From positions 200,483,619-200,547,618 of the forward strand of contig OY856188.1 of NCBI GenBank assembly GCA_963693315.1: a DNA stretch of 64,000 nt, written 5' to 3'. Positions 33,796-45,046 of this stretch are shown in pieces (positions within the stretch are counted from its first letter, which is position 1; each line of letters opens with the position of its first letter). The notes under the pieces were generated by a model. The model had not been told where the DNA came from and did not search any database. It saw only the letters and a list, made by a program, of their open reading frames with translations. This DNA is from Diogma glabrata (taxonomy: Eukaryota; Arthropoda; Insecta; Diptera; Cylindrotomidae). A program made the position numbers and the translations under genes.

Positions 33796-35018
33796 CAGGG
33801 CTGGAAACCGGTTTTTGTAAACAAAAACCAAAACCGCAAAACCAGAAAACCACACCAAATCAGAAAAACCAAAACCGAAACCATAACCACATTCTAAAAT
33901 AGATCAAAACCAGAACCAAAACCAAAACCGCGTTTTAAAAATTATCAAAACCAAAACCATAACCAAAACCAAATTTTAAAAAGAATCAAACCAAAACCGA
34001 ACCGAAAACCAAATTTTAAAATAAACGAAACCAAAATCAAATCTAAAAATTTAGTCATGTTCAATAATATTGTTAAAAAATTAAGACAACAATAAAATGC
34101 AACAAGAAATACTGCCGTGCTAAACACAGAGGTGGTAGCTTACTTTTTTGTCAAAAATCAGTTACGAATCTAACATGATATAAAAATACTAAAAATAGTC
34201 GATGGATATTTTTTTCATATACATAATTAAAACATTTACATATTTTCTTTTTTCATTAAAAAATTACTCTATAAAGATGTCGTATCTTAATATTTGTCAA
34301 TTACTATAACAATTAGCTGTATCTATCAATTCCTAAGCTATTTCGGTCGTAACTTTACTGTCTTACAGTTATTATACTGTCTTTCGGGAGCTTTCCAACC
34401 CAAAATATGACTTCTCGATCAGTTGAACATTAAAATGATTTAGTGATTATGTTTTTAGTGTGATTTTTGTTAAAATTTCATTAATTTGGCTTTGAAAACT
34501 ATTGTTGTTAGATATAACATTTCAAATATAAATTTGAAGTTCATGTTTTAAATTTGTTTTAAATTCTTTTATTTGAATAACAATGAATAAAATAGTAAAC
34601 AAACCACGGTAGCAAGTTCGCCTTGTCATATCTTGAAATGCTCTAGTCGCTACGCAGAAATGAAACACTTTCCACTGGGCATGCATGCAATGTATCTTAA
34701 ATTAGCTTAACATTTTTTACTGAGCATTGGCATTGGCATTGTTGACAAATGTTGTAATTTTTAATCAATTCTCTGACGAATACTCAATCAAAAATTTTTA
34801 GCTATAAACCAAAACCGAAACCAAAACCAAATTTTGACGTTTGGAAAAACCAAAACCGTAACCAAAACCAAAACATGTTGTATTATAGTAAAACCAAAAC
34901 CGAAACCAAAACCAAGATTTGTTATCTAGAAAAACCAATACCGAAACCAAAACCATAATTGGCCATTGAGAAAAACCAAAAACCAAACCATTACAAATAA
35001 TTTATGGTTTCCAGCCCT
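33796..35018. mobile_element. Non-autonomous hAT element with CCAAAACC repeats
   Basis: Terminal repeats CAGGGCTGGAAACC on both ends and the exact 8-bp duplication CTTTAAAA (33788-33795 and 35019-35026) identify a hAT-type insertion of 1223 bp. Next to each end is a degenerate array of AACCAAAACCGAAACC units (about 33820-34040 and 34800-34995) in the same orientation. The middle has no coding frame. It is inserted in the long-TIR MITE copy 2. Confidence 0.92.
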
Positions 35019-35228
35019 GCTTTAAAATCAAATTGAAATTGATCAAAGTAAAATGAGAAATTTCTTAGATAACTTTTAAAATTATTCAAGTTGTGTTTTG
35101 TATGGAATCCCATATAAAAGTTTTTTGATTTTTTCTCTTATCCCCCTTTTGTAGCGTCATTGCGGCAAACCCCGGAACAGAAAAATCGCTCTGTAAAGAT
35201 AATTCAAAATTGTAATTCAAAATCTTCG

Positions 35229-35586
35229 TATAATAACGTGTATTTTACTTGCAAACTGCCTTTTTGATTTCACACAGTGTTCAAAAAAAAAACGCATTCG
35301 TCAAATATTCAACCAAAGACAAATAAAATGTCAAGATGGTTTAGACTGAAACTAGTTAAAGAATTTTATTAAACAACTAGCTCGTACTTTAAAGTTTCAC
35401 TTTTCGTTCTAGATAAATAAATAACTATATTTTAAAAAAGAAAAACGTTTTTTAATTATTTAATAAATTATTAATAAAAATAACATTTTATTTGTCTTTT
35501 GTTGAATATTTGGCGAATGCTTTTTTTTTTTAAAATACTGTGTGAAATCAAAAAGGCTGTTTGCAAGTAAAATACACGTTATTATA
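35229..35586. mobile_element. MITE with 105-bp terminal inverted repeats
   Basis: The arms (35229-35334 and 35481-35586) share TATAATAACGTGTATTTTAC, CTTTTTGATTTCACACAGT and AAAGACAAATAAAATGT on opposite strands with few mismatches. The 146-bp centre is AT-rich. It sits less than 70 bp upstream of the NAXE start codon, so it may contribute to that gene's promoter region. Confidence 0.85.
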
Positions 35587-35653
35587 AATATAATTGGCGG
35601 CTTTAATCTGCGGATAGATAATTTATGGTTTGAAAGTGATATATAAATGTTAA

Positions 35654-36509
35654 ATGATAGTAATTCGTAAGTTAATTCATCACAGTCGACCAAATACATT
35701 TCGAGTAAGTAGATCAATTTATTTTTTTTTGTTCAAATTTATTCTAAAACTAAAATTAATAAACTTTGTAGTTTTTATCATCAATAAAACAACACAGAAC
35801 AATGAAATTTCTAAACCAGGAGGAAGCAACGGCTATTGGTATTGAACTATTTAACGATTATAAATTTAGTGTTGATCAATTAATGGAATTAACTGGATTA
35901 AGTTGCTCTCATGCGATCAAGCTTAGTTTCCCATCAGAACAATTGACAACTAATAAAATTTTAATATGTGTCGGAGTGCCCATGTGCCTAGGAGATAATG
36001 GTGGCGATGGTTTAGTTTGTGCTCGACATTTATCGTTGATGGGATATGAACCAGAGATTTATTATCCACTAAGAAGAGACAAGGAGTTGTACCATAATCT
36101 TGTTCATCAATGCAAGTCGTATGGATTAAAATTTTTAGATGTTTGTCCAAATCTAGATACAGTCAATCGAACGTATTCGATTATAGTTGACGGTATATTT
36201 GGATTTATGTTTCGACCACCAATTCGACAAAATTATGTAGATATAATGAATGTTTTGTATGCAACAAATGTTCCGATTGCTAGTATTGATATTCCATCTG
36301 GGTGGGACGTTGAAAAGGGACCAATAGGAGAAAACGATATAAAACCAAAGCTTTTGATATCGTTAACAGCGCCAAAACTATGTGCACGTTATTTTAGAGG
36401 GGATTTTCATTATTTGGGTGGAAGGTTTGTACCATTATCATTATCGGAAAAATATCAGTTGGATTTAGTGAAATATAATGGGGTTGATTCTTGTGTTAAA
36501 TTGAATTAA
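35654..36509 (+). CDS. NAXE: NAD(P)H-hydrate epimerase, two exons
   Basis: The enzyme interconverts the R and S epimers of hydrated NAD(P)H so that the dehydratase can repair both. It belongs to the YjeF_N family. Exon 1 is 35654-35704 (17 codons), the intron 35705-35771 (GTAAGT...TTTGTAG, 67 bp) and exon 2 35772-36509, giving 262 residues. The splice keeps the frame and joins a basic start (MIVIRKLIHHSRPNTFR) to the body, which looks like a mitochondrial presequence. An internal ATG at 35802 would give 235 residues without it. Family motifs are clear: SVDQLMELTGLSC, NGGDGLVCARHL, VDGIFGF, IASIDIPSGWDVEKG, LISLTAPKLCARYF and HYLGGRFVP. The loop before NGGDG (CVGVPMCLGD) seems a few residues longer than usual. 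A poly(A) signal follows at 36531. The splice is predicted from sequence only. Confidence 0.93.
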
Positions 36510-36530
36510 ACATTTTTTCTGTGTTTGAGG

Positions 36531-36536
36531 AATAAA
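36531..36536 (+). terminator. Poly(A) signal of NAXE
   Basis: AATAAA lies 22 bases after the NAXE stop codon; no other candidate lies closer. Confidence 0.7.
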
Positions 36537-36615
36537 TAATTTTCAAATCTTTTGGGTAATCTGTGTTTTTATGTTTCAAGTTAAAGTTTTAATATAATTT
36601 TCCGGAAAATGATGG

Positions 36616-36686
36616 GTTCCATAGAGTAGCGGTTATCACGTCCGCTTTACACGCAGAAAGTCTCAAGTTCGATCTTGGATGGTTGA
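36616..36686 (+). pseudogene. tRNA-Val(UAC)-like pseudogene or SINE head
   Basis: The sequence follows a tRNA-Val with anticodon TAC: GTTCCATAGAGTAGCGG (A box), TTATCACGTCCGCTTTACAC (anticodon loop), then AGTTCGATC (B box core). The outer half of the acceptor stem does not pair (GTT against TTG), and the anticodon and T stems each have a mismatch. It is therefore a decayed gene or the head of a tRNA-derived SINE. Confidence 0.7.
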
Positions 36687-37735
36687 ACGAAGTTTATTTT
36701 TTTAAGATTTGTTTTGTTTAAATCTGTATAAAACATACGTGGTTCCTTTGGTTTTAGTATTTTTAGTTTGTCGGCATTCGACTAACAGGCTGATTCTGAG
36801 TTAAGAGGTCTTACCTATGGTTATTTTTGTTATGACAAATTTTTTAAGAGGAATATCTTAATTGCGATTCTGTGAACGTTGTCATAAAAAACCTCATAAT
36901 AATTCTACATATCTATATGTGGAAGGTAAACCACACCAAGCTACATATTTTTCAAAATACGTTTTTGATACTGTTAGAATCAGGATTTTGCTCTCTACCG
37001 AGAGGTTAATAGCACTGAGTCCTAACTAGTGCAGTTTTCAAGATAGAACAATTTTAAATGACACCAAGTCCAAAGCCCTTCAACGTCAAGTGAAAAAATT
37101 TTGACACCAAGTCCAAAATGTTTAAGAGGTAAAGAACATCATGTGTACATAGTTCTGGTTATGACTAAATAGTGTTGCAGACGACAACAATGTATTTAGA
37201 GGAAAATAACACCAAGTGCACTTAGTTAATGTGTCTTTAACGTCTTTCTTTTAATTTCTTAAAAAAGGTAATAGTTATTTATGTATAAGGATGTAGGGAA
37301 ACGTCCTGCCCGAGGGCCTCTGGCCCGAGGGCTAGTAAGTTTCACAAGGTAATTGACATCTAATAATTCATGTGATACATAAATAATTTTGTTTTTTACT
37401 ACCTAAAACATTTATTAAACTAAAAGATTTATTTTTATCAAGTATTTGATAGCATGATTTTTCGTTTTAATTGATCAAGTTAGTTATTTTTCATTTCAAA
37501 TTGTATTGCTGGGGTATTGTTATTCGTTACTATGGCTTTATGTATATGATGTTGTTTATAAATAAACAAAACAAAAATTTATAATGAAAACTAGGTCTAT
37601 TATGAATCCATAACTCCCTCTTATAATTCCCTTGGGGATTAAGAATGTCATTATTATTTCGGTAACTAAGGTCTAAACGACTTATAATAAATCAGTAAAA
37701 CATAAATAGGTCAGTAAAAATAGTATTTGAACAAC
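36687..37735. other. Unassigned stretch downstream of NAXE
   Basis: AT-rich with no recognised gene. Within it, 37293-37324 is a small GC-rich island with GCCCGAGGGC twice, separated by CTCTG. Short direct repeats of ACACCAAGTCCAAA occur near 37060 and 37105. Confidence 0.4.
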
Positions 37736-38182
37736 AAAAAAATTCGTTACAGCAAACTAACAGCGAGATATTGTAGAACACGATATTGTAAAAGAGGGAA
37801 ACATAAATCGAACCGACAGCTGCTATCCGGGGGGGGAATTTTTACGGTTGGATTTTTACGTGTTGAAAACAATTTTTCGTGATTTCTGGCTAAACCGTGC
37901 AACCTATCAAAAAGAGTTATATGTAAAAGTTGTAGGGAATAGAAAGATCTACAACTTTTACACGGACCGTTTTTACCCTCACCTCAAAAATTTTCGAAAA
38001 AAATGCGAAAAATCGATTTTTTTCTTTTTCTTTGACAAAAAAAATTTTATGAAGCTCAAACGTTTGCAAAAGATTGAAAATATTAAAATTTAAATTTCTT
38101 ATTTTGTTTGTTGTTTCGTTTATTTTTTTTATCGTTTAATTTTTTTATATTCTGTTTTTTCCTTTCCGCATTTTCCCCTGTC
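37736..38182. mobile_element. Long-inverted-repeat element, partial copy at a gap
   Basis: Matches the arms of the element at 22690-27966 (ATTCGTTACAGCAAACTAAC, CAGCTGCTATCCGGGGGG, GTAGGGAATAGAAAGATCTAC). It runs into the 200-N gap, so its second arm cannot be seen. Confidence 0.8.
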
Positions 38183-38382
38183 NNNNNNNNNNNNNNNNNN
38201 NNNNNNNNNNNNNNNNNNNNNNNNNNNNNNNNNNNNNNNNNNNNNNNNNNNNNNNNNNNNNNNNNNNNNNNNNNNNNNNNNNNNNNNNNNNNNNNNNNNN
38301 NNNNNNNNNNNNNNNNNNNNNNNNNNNNNNNNNNNNNNNNNNNNNNNNNNNNNNNNNNNNNNNNNNNNNNNNNNNNNNNNNN
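38183..38382. other. Assembly gap of 200 N
   Basis: Exactly 200 undetermined bases, probably a placeholder of unknown true size. Open frames drawn through it are meaningless. Confidence 1.
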
Positions 38383-38740
38383 GGCCTACTGATTTTAAAA
38401 AAGCAAAAAAAAATGTATGTCTGTCAGTCGGCCGTCCGGCCGTCCATCCAGCTGTCATTACCTACGTTGCAGGGAAAACCGCTTGAGGGATTTCAAAAAT
38501 TGTTTTTTCTAAAAAAAGGTATACTCAAAGGACAGGTCCGAAAGGACGCTGTGTTCGATAACTGTACCGGAAGTGTGTCAAAAAAATCATTAAGTGTGTC
38601 AAAAACAGCAAATTTTCATATTTTTGGCTTAAAAAACGTTCATTTTAAGTGATTACGAGTAGGAACATTGAATTTGGAGAAATGTTGATGGTCGGGATTG
38701 GTATGTGAGACTAAAATCTAGATTATTGCATTATAAGTTT
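38383..38740. other. Unassigned sequence after the gap
   Basis: Begins with CGGCCGTCCGGCCGTCCATCC, a short GC-rich repeat, then AT-rich DNA. The 79-codon frame at 38413-38652 has no recognised motif. Confidence 0.35.
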
Positions 38741-39200
38741 TTCAAAAAAATGTTGTCAAGTGTGTCAAAAGAAAGGTTTCACTTTTTTTTTTACCCAATT
38801 TTTTGGAAAAAAATAAAATTATTAATTTGTTTGAAATGAAATTTTATTATTGTTATTGAGAATTATGGCACTACAAGTTTGTCAAAAAAATGTTGTCAAG
38901 TGTGTCAAAAGAAAGATTTTTATTTATTTTTTTACCCAATTTTTTGGAAAAAAATAAAATTAATAGTTTGTTTGAAATGAAATTTTATTATTATTATTGA
39001 GAATTATGGCATTATAAGTTTGTTATTTACTTTTTTACCCAATATTATGGAAAAAAATAAAATTAACAACTTGTATGACATGAAAATTTATTATTGTTAT
39101 AGAGAATTATGGCATTATAAGTTTGTCAAACAAATGTTGTCAAGTGTGTCAAAAAGTGATTTCATTTATTTTTTTAGCCAATATTTTGGAAAAAAAATGT
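38741..39200 (+). repeat. Tandem repeat, about 140-bp unit
   Basis: TGTTGTCAAGTGTGTCAAAA recurs at 38751, 38891 and 39135. Each copy is followed by a TTTACCCAAT-TTTTGG block and GAGAATTATGGCA. A further unit near 39010 lacks the first part. The array has three full units and one partial. Confidence 0.8.
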
Positions 39201-39269
39201 AACTGTTTTTATGACGTAAATGTAATTCAAAATGAAATTGGACATGGAAATTTTTTACTTTGTATATAT

Positions 39270-39387
39270 ATTTTGAAATATTTTTGAAATATTTTTGAAA
39301 TATTTTTTGAATTTTGAAAAAGTTTGTATTTCTGATTTTGTAATAATTTTTGCAAAATTTTTAGAATGTGGGAAAAGTTTTAATTTT
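39270..39387 (+). repeat. Roughly 60-bp minisatellite, left block
   Basis: Repeats of GATTTTGTAATAATTTTTGC, TTTTTAGAAT and GAAAAAAGTTT. The same degenerate unit continues after the HINE insertion at 41032-41215 and appears again at 45340-45690. Confidence 0.65.
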
Positions 39388-39507
39388 AGGTAGATTTCAT
39401 ATAAAAATCTACCTATTGCAATGGGCTTCATCTCGGAATTTCGGAAAAATTTTTGTGCCAAACGACTATATATGAAAAGCGGAGACGAAAAAACAAAACA
39501 AAAAAAA

Positions 39508-39645
<138 letters not shown>

Positions 39646-39666
39646 ACGATATGAGATATAACGAAA

Positions 39667-40640
39667 ACGACCGGCACTCTCACGGTCGCATTTGTGGAGG
39701 TAGATCAAAAAAATTTTCTGTACTTGTGTGTTCTATTAATATCTTGGACAAGTTCGTGAATCAGCAAAATCCGACACGTGGTTAAGAAACTAGAGGCTTT
39801 TTTCTGAAAAAAATTGACTTTTTAAAACCGTTATAACGGCCGTTTGGATACCAATATTTCAAAAAATTTAACAAATTTAGAATCTTTGGAATCTTTTTTA
39901 TCAATTTATTTTAAAAATAGACCTCTGCAGCTAGAGGTTTCTGAGTGAGCGGCTCCAACAAAAAAGTTTGCAAAAAAAAATTTTTTTTGAAACAACCGGC
40001 ACTCTCACGGTCGCATTTATAAATCCAGATCAAAACACCTTTTCTAAAAATGTGCGTTTTATAAATATCTTGGACAAGTTCGTAAATCAGCTCCATCCAA
40101 TACATGGTTAAGAAACTAGAAGCTTTATACTTGAAAAAAACTCTGTTTTTTAGATCCATTATAACGGCCGTTTGGATTCTAATATTTTTTAAAACTTTAT
40201 AAATTTAGAATCTTTGAAACCTTTTTAATCAGTTTTTTTCAAAAAAAGACCTCTGCAGTTGGAGGTTTCTGAGTGAGCGGCTCCAACAAAAAAGCTTGTA
40301 AAACACAAAATGCGTTTAAATCAACCGGCGCTCTCACGGTTGCATTTGTGGAGCCAGATCAAAACACATTTCTTAAAAATGTGTTTTTTATTAATATCTT
40401 GGACAAGTTCGTAAATCAGAAAAATCTGACACATGGTTAAGGAACTATAGGCTTTATACTAGAAAAAAAAGTGGTTTTTTTAATCCGTTATAACGGCCGT
40501 TTGGATACTAATATTTTTAAAATCTTCATAAATTTAGAATCTATGGAAACATTTTAATCCGTTTCTTATAAATATAAACCTCTGCAGTTAGAGATTTTTG
40601 ACTTGTTGGCTTCAACAAAAAAGTTTGCAACAATCCCCAA
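39667..40640 (+). repeat. Three tandem units of about 330 bp inside HINE copy A
   Basis: CCGGCRCTCTCACGGTYGCAT starts units near 39670, 39996 and 40326. Each unit then has ATCTTGGACAAGTTCGT, GGTTAAG-AACTA and TTATAACGGCCGTTTGGAT. Copy B of the element has only one such unit. Confidence 0.9.
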
Positions 40641-41031
40641 CTACAATTTCCAAAAACCTTATAACAGTCAATGTCAACCTTATAACAGTCAAAAAAATAA
40701 AAGATTTGAATAGAAGTAATTAATTTTTTTTTCTTAGAAATAAACTATTTTGATATTTTGCAGTAATTGCACGACATATGATATAGAGTAGGTTTGTGTC
40801 ATAAATTGTCACACACATGTTCTGTGGTAGATTTGATATTTGTTTGTTGCAAAATTGGATAGATATAATTTTGCTTGTAGGTAGCTAATTTTCTTTTTAA
40901 AATTTGTTTGATATCTGTTTGAAATTAGTTTGTGTTGTTTAACCTAATCTGATACATCAGATTCTACTGGCACACAAAACTGTCTGATCTCGAAATCTAC
41001 CTATTTCTAGCGGATATACGTGCCGCTTGGA

Positions 41032-41215
41032 CTTTTTTGATTTTGTTATAATTTTTGCAATATTTTTGAATTTTGAAAAAAAAAAAGAATTTTAGAATTT
41101 GTGAATTATATATATTTTTAGAATTTTGAAAAAAGTTTCAATTTTTGATTTTATTCTAATTTTTGGTTTATTTTTTGAATTTTGAAAAAAAAATGGAATT
41201 TTGTAATTTGTGAAT
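41032..41215 (+). repeat. Roughly 60-bp minisatellite, right block
   Basis: Continuation of the block before HINE copy A (TTGATTTTGTTATAATTTTTGC, shown as TTGATTTTGTTATAATTTTT). The two blocks join cleanly when the HINE is removed. Confidence 0.65.
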
Positions 41216-42409
41216 TTTATATATGAGCAATTTCACGAAGATTCAACATCGTTTTGACTTGAGCCCTTTTTATTTTGATTATTTTTTGTTTATAGATAGT
41301 CTTTCATTAATAAAAATACAAGTTCTCACAGAATTTTTTTTCCACCAGGGGTCTTCACAGGGTGCCCTCAATTTTTTGTTATTTTGGGATGTGAGTGCAT
41401 TTTGACGAGCGATTGTAGAAAAACTACTCAATCGATTTTCATAAATGATATGTCGTTGAATAGGTATCAGAACAAAGTTTTTAAAAATGTACACTGTTAA
41501 TTTTTGGAAATAATTTTTAACGGTGTAACATAAGAAAAAAACGGTGTAATTGAACAAAAGATGGCGCGCCACCTTTTTTTTTTAAACTATATTGAAGCTT
41601 ATTTTATAACTAACTACTTGTGAAAGTTTAGGACTAGTGATATTTTTTGTTTTAAAAATAAAATTCGTTGTGCATATGACTGTCGGGAATCAGTATTTTT
41701 TGTTCTGAAGGAAAATTATAAAAATGGCGTTATAAGCTAAGAGATTTTTTTTAATTTTAAATATCAAATATTTTATTATTAAATGAACTTTTTAAAATAT
41801 TATAAAAATTATATATGTAGTACAATAAATAAAATAAATACAATTGTTCAAAATGATTTACTTATTTTACAAACAGAACTTTCTTTTGAATAGGAAAACA
41901 CTTCTGCAATTATTTTCTTTGTATTACATGGCATAAAAAAATGAAATATTTATTTATCACTTTTAGTAATCACTTATCACTCTTATAAAAAATAAATTGA
42001 CAGTCTCGACTGCAAACAAAAAAACCGTATAAATAACTAAATCTATTTAGGAACTTTTGACTGGAGAAGCATTATGTTCGTATTATGTTATTATGGAATC
42101 ATAAAGTAGAAGATTGTATTTTAACGTTAAATTACAAATATTTTATTATTGAATAAACTTTTTAAAATATCATACAAATTATATATGTAGGTTAAAGAAA
42201 ATAAATATAGTTATTAAAAATTATTTACTTATTTTACATTCAAAAGTTTCTTTTGAGTTGGAAAACATTTTTGCAATTATTGTCTTAGTATTTTATGGTA
42301 CAAAAGAATGAAATTTTTGAGTTCCACTTATAGTAATCGCATTTTTATATCGATTTTGTAATTTTTATTTTGCTAATTGATATTCATTTTTATCGGCGTA
42401 TCCAAAGTT

Positions 42410-43003
42410 CCCATACTATCCCGTTCCCGTATCTACTTCCCAGTAGATTCCCATTTTAAAGCCCATTCGAAAAGTTTTTTTGGGGTATCAATAATATCTC
42501 TGCTCCCCATACTATAACGGTGTGCAGCACGCGTCAGTGTACCAACAATCCCATCGCAAGGTCCCTTGCCATGGCTGGTAGCATGAAAGTGCCATTCTAT
42601 ACAACCTTAAAGTCTTTTTTATGGTGGCATAAATTAGTTAGGTTATGTTTATTTTTGTATTGAGAAGGTGCCCCGTCGGTGTTATAAATTATTTTCCTAA
42701 TATTAAAATTTATATGCGTTCTGATGAATTCAATACGTTTTGTAATGAAAAGTTGGACTGTAGTACCAAATTGCATCGATCAGTGGTATTCCATTGTTGA
42801 TATTTGACTTGAAGGATTCCTTTAACGTCAAAATCATTTAGTAATCTTTCTTCCAGTTGTTGAAGCTTTTTTGAATATTCATTGCACTTCAAAGTATGAC
42901 AATCTTCTGTTAATTCACCACATGAAACAAAGTCAATTAATGTTTTATAATTCTGGAAAGCAGAATCATTAGTTTTATATTTTGACGTATGGTACACACA
43001 CAT
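42410..43003 (-). pseudogene. Decayed transposon-associated protein with SHGKG/DG motif
   Basis: On the minus strand, 43003-42710 encodes 97 residues (MCVYHTSKYKTND..., CHTLKCNEYSKKLQQLEERL, QVKYQQWNTTDRCNLVLQ). After a presumed deletion, 42610-42420 continues in another frame with EWHFHATSHGKGPCDGIVGT, then TPKKLFEWALKW. I know this motif pair (a Cys-rich part with QW-STDR, then HGKGPCDGIGGTVKR-like text) from multicopy uncharacterised proteins of insects and cnidarians that behave like transposon genes. I cannot name the superfamily. Its place at the core of the inverted-repeat element suggests it derives from that element's own gene. Confidence 0.6.
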
Positions 43004-43542
43004 TATGAACTCCTTGGGATAATTTTATACATTCTTGTGGTCGAAGGGACGTGAATTTAGTAAATCCTATTTTCACATCAGGAAACTTATTTTTAAACTC
43101 CTATAAGCTTCATTTAATGTACATAGCAATAAGCGCTTTTGTGGATTTATGCTGAAATTGCTCATATTTTCTTTATTGTACATATATAATTTTTAAAATG
43201 TTTTAAAAAGATCATTTAATAATAAAATATTTGATATTTAACAAATAAAAAAATCTCTTAGTTGATAACGCCATTTTCATAATTTTACTTCAGAACAAAA
43301 AAAACTGATTCCCGACAATCATATGCACAACGAATTTTATCTTTAAAACAAAAAATATCGCTAGTCCTAAACTTTCACAAGTTGTTAGATATAAAATAAG
43401 CTTCAATTTAGTTAAAAAAAAAAAGTAAAGGTGTAGCGCCATCTTTTGTTCAATTACACTGTTGTTTTCTTATGTTACCCCGTTAAAAATTATTTCCAAA
43501 AATTAACAGTGTACATTTTTAAAAACTTTGTTCTAATACATC

Positions 43543-45046
43543 TCATTATCGCCCAATTTCATTACTATGTGTACCATTCAAGCTACTGGAAAGACTTATA
43601 CTACAAAGGGTTCAAAACAAAATCAATGTCGTGATACCAAAAGAACAAGCAGGTTTTCGACAAAATCGTGGTTGTAACGAACAAATGCTCGGTTTTTCAA
43701 CATATGTCGAGTCAGGTTTTCAAAAACATCTGAAAACTTGTATAGCACAAGTTGATCTTACATCAGCATATGACACAGTTAGTCGTCATGGATTGTTGTT
43801 GAAATTTGCATCAATTATTCCTTGTCTTAAACTGATAAATCTTTTAAATGATATGCTTTCTAATAGAAAGTTTCAGGTTTTTATGCAAGAAACTAAAAGC
43901 AAATGGAAAACTTTAAGCAATGGTTTGGCTCAAGGTTCAGTACTTGCTCCAATTCTTTTCAACTTATACATGTATGACATGCCAAAAACCACTTCCCAGA
44001 AATTTCAGTATGCTGATGATATTACTTTAGCTTATCAATGTAAAGATCTTCAACTTGGTGAAAAAGTTATAGAAAAAGATTTACATAAAATGTGGAATTA
44101 TTTTAAAAAATGGGGTCTTAAACCGAATTCCAGTAAAACTGAAGTCAGTGCTTTTCACTTAAACAATCAAATGGCAAAATCTGAGTTATATGTTAAAGTT
44201 GAAAATGTTGTTCTTTTACATAACCATAATCCAAAAATTCTAGGTGTAATTTTTGATCGTTCTTGGACTTTTAAAAATCACTTAGAAGCAATAGCCAAAA
44301 AAGTTAGTGCAAGAAATAATTTGTTACAACAAATTGCTGGTACAACTTGGGGATCAAACGCAAATGTTTTAAGGACTGCTGCTTTAGGATTAGTATATTC
44401 TACAGCTGAATATTGTTCTTCAATCTGGATGAACAGTGCTCATACACCAAAAATCAATATTCAACTGAATCGTGCAATGAGATTAATTTCTGGTGCTATA
44501 AAATCAACACCTTTGAATTGGTTACCTGTTTTGTCAAATATACCACCACCAGACATTCGTCGTAAAGAAATGTTATTCAATACCATTCAAAGAAGTTCAG
44601 AAGTTAACAATTCTTTATTGTTTGATTTATTTTTGGAAGCTCCTGATCAAAGTTTATGTAGAACACCACCGTATATCACTGCTAAACAACTTATTTCACA
44701 AAATTTTAACTCTGAAGATTTCTGGCTGATGTCTTGGAACAACAACCTTCCATTAAATGGTACATTTGTTCAAAACCCTAATGTGAAATTAAATGGTTTT
44801 GAACTAAAAAGAAATGATTGGGTGAAATTAAATCGTATAAGAACCGGCTATGGTAGATCAAACTATACATTACATAAATGGGGTCTGGTTGATTGTCCAT
44901 CATGTGAATGTGGTAAAGAATTTCAGACAGTCAATCACATATCTCAAGAATGTAACTTAACTAAATTCAATGGATGTTTTGAAGAGGCTTTTTGTTTATC
45001 TGATCAATTTATTGATTGGTTACATGGACTGAAAAATAAAATTTAA
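43543..45046 (+). CDS. Non-LTR retrotransposon reverse transcriptase, 5'-truncated but intact
   Basis: The frame is open from about 43543 (HYRPISLLCVPFKLLERL) to the stop at 45046, about 500 residues without a break. RT motifs are present: IPKEQAGFRQNRGCNEQ, QVDLTSAYDTVSRHGLL, NGLAQGSVLAPILFNLYMYD, the catalytic FQYADDITL and GLKPNSSKTEVSAF. The thumb and a C-terminal Cys/His finger (CPSCECGKEFQTVNHISQEC) follow. The type is Jockey/CR1-like. The 3' end has AATAAA-like text and an A-run at about 45080. The 5' part (ORF1, endonuclease, start of RT) is missing, the usual result of incomplete target-primed copying. The insertion broke the right arm of the surrounding inverted-repeat element with loss of a few bases. 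Confidence 0.88.

Larger units (their letters stand above)
33365..35190. mobile_element. Long-TIR MITE, copy 2, with two nested insertions
   Basis: Matches the element at 6085-6613 in the opposite orientation. The centre (CATATAACTTTGTATGGGAAA) is at about 33415-33440. The right arm with CCTTTTGTAGCGTCATTGCGGC ends at CAGAAAAATCGCT (35190). The left arm is lost. It is interrupted at 33501-33763 by a MITE and at 33796-35018 by a hAT element. Confidence 0.8.

Noticed and set aside
33820..34040. Telomeric repeat tract
   Set aside because: The CCAAAACC-like units are degenerate, AT-flanked and lie inside a hAT element with an 8-bp duplication.
35802..36509. NAXE as a bacterial transfer or an intronless retrocopy
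   Set aside because: A canonical 67-bp intron joins in frame to an upstream presequence, and residues are closer to animal NAXE motifs.
36616..36686. Functional tRNA-Val gene
   Set aside because: The first three acceptor pairs do not form, and the anticodon and T stems have mismatches.
38108..38458. Open frames spanning the N block
   Set aside because: The bases are undetermined; the frames exist only because N does not create stops.
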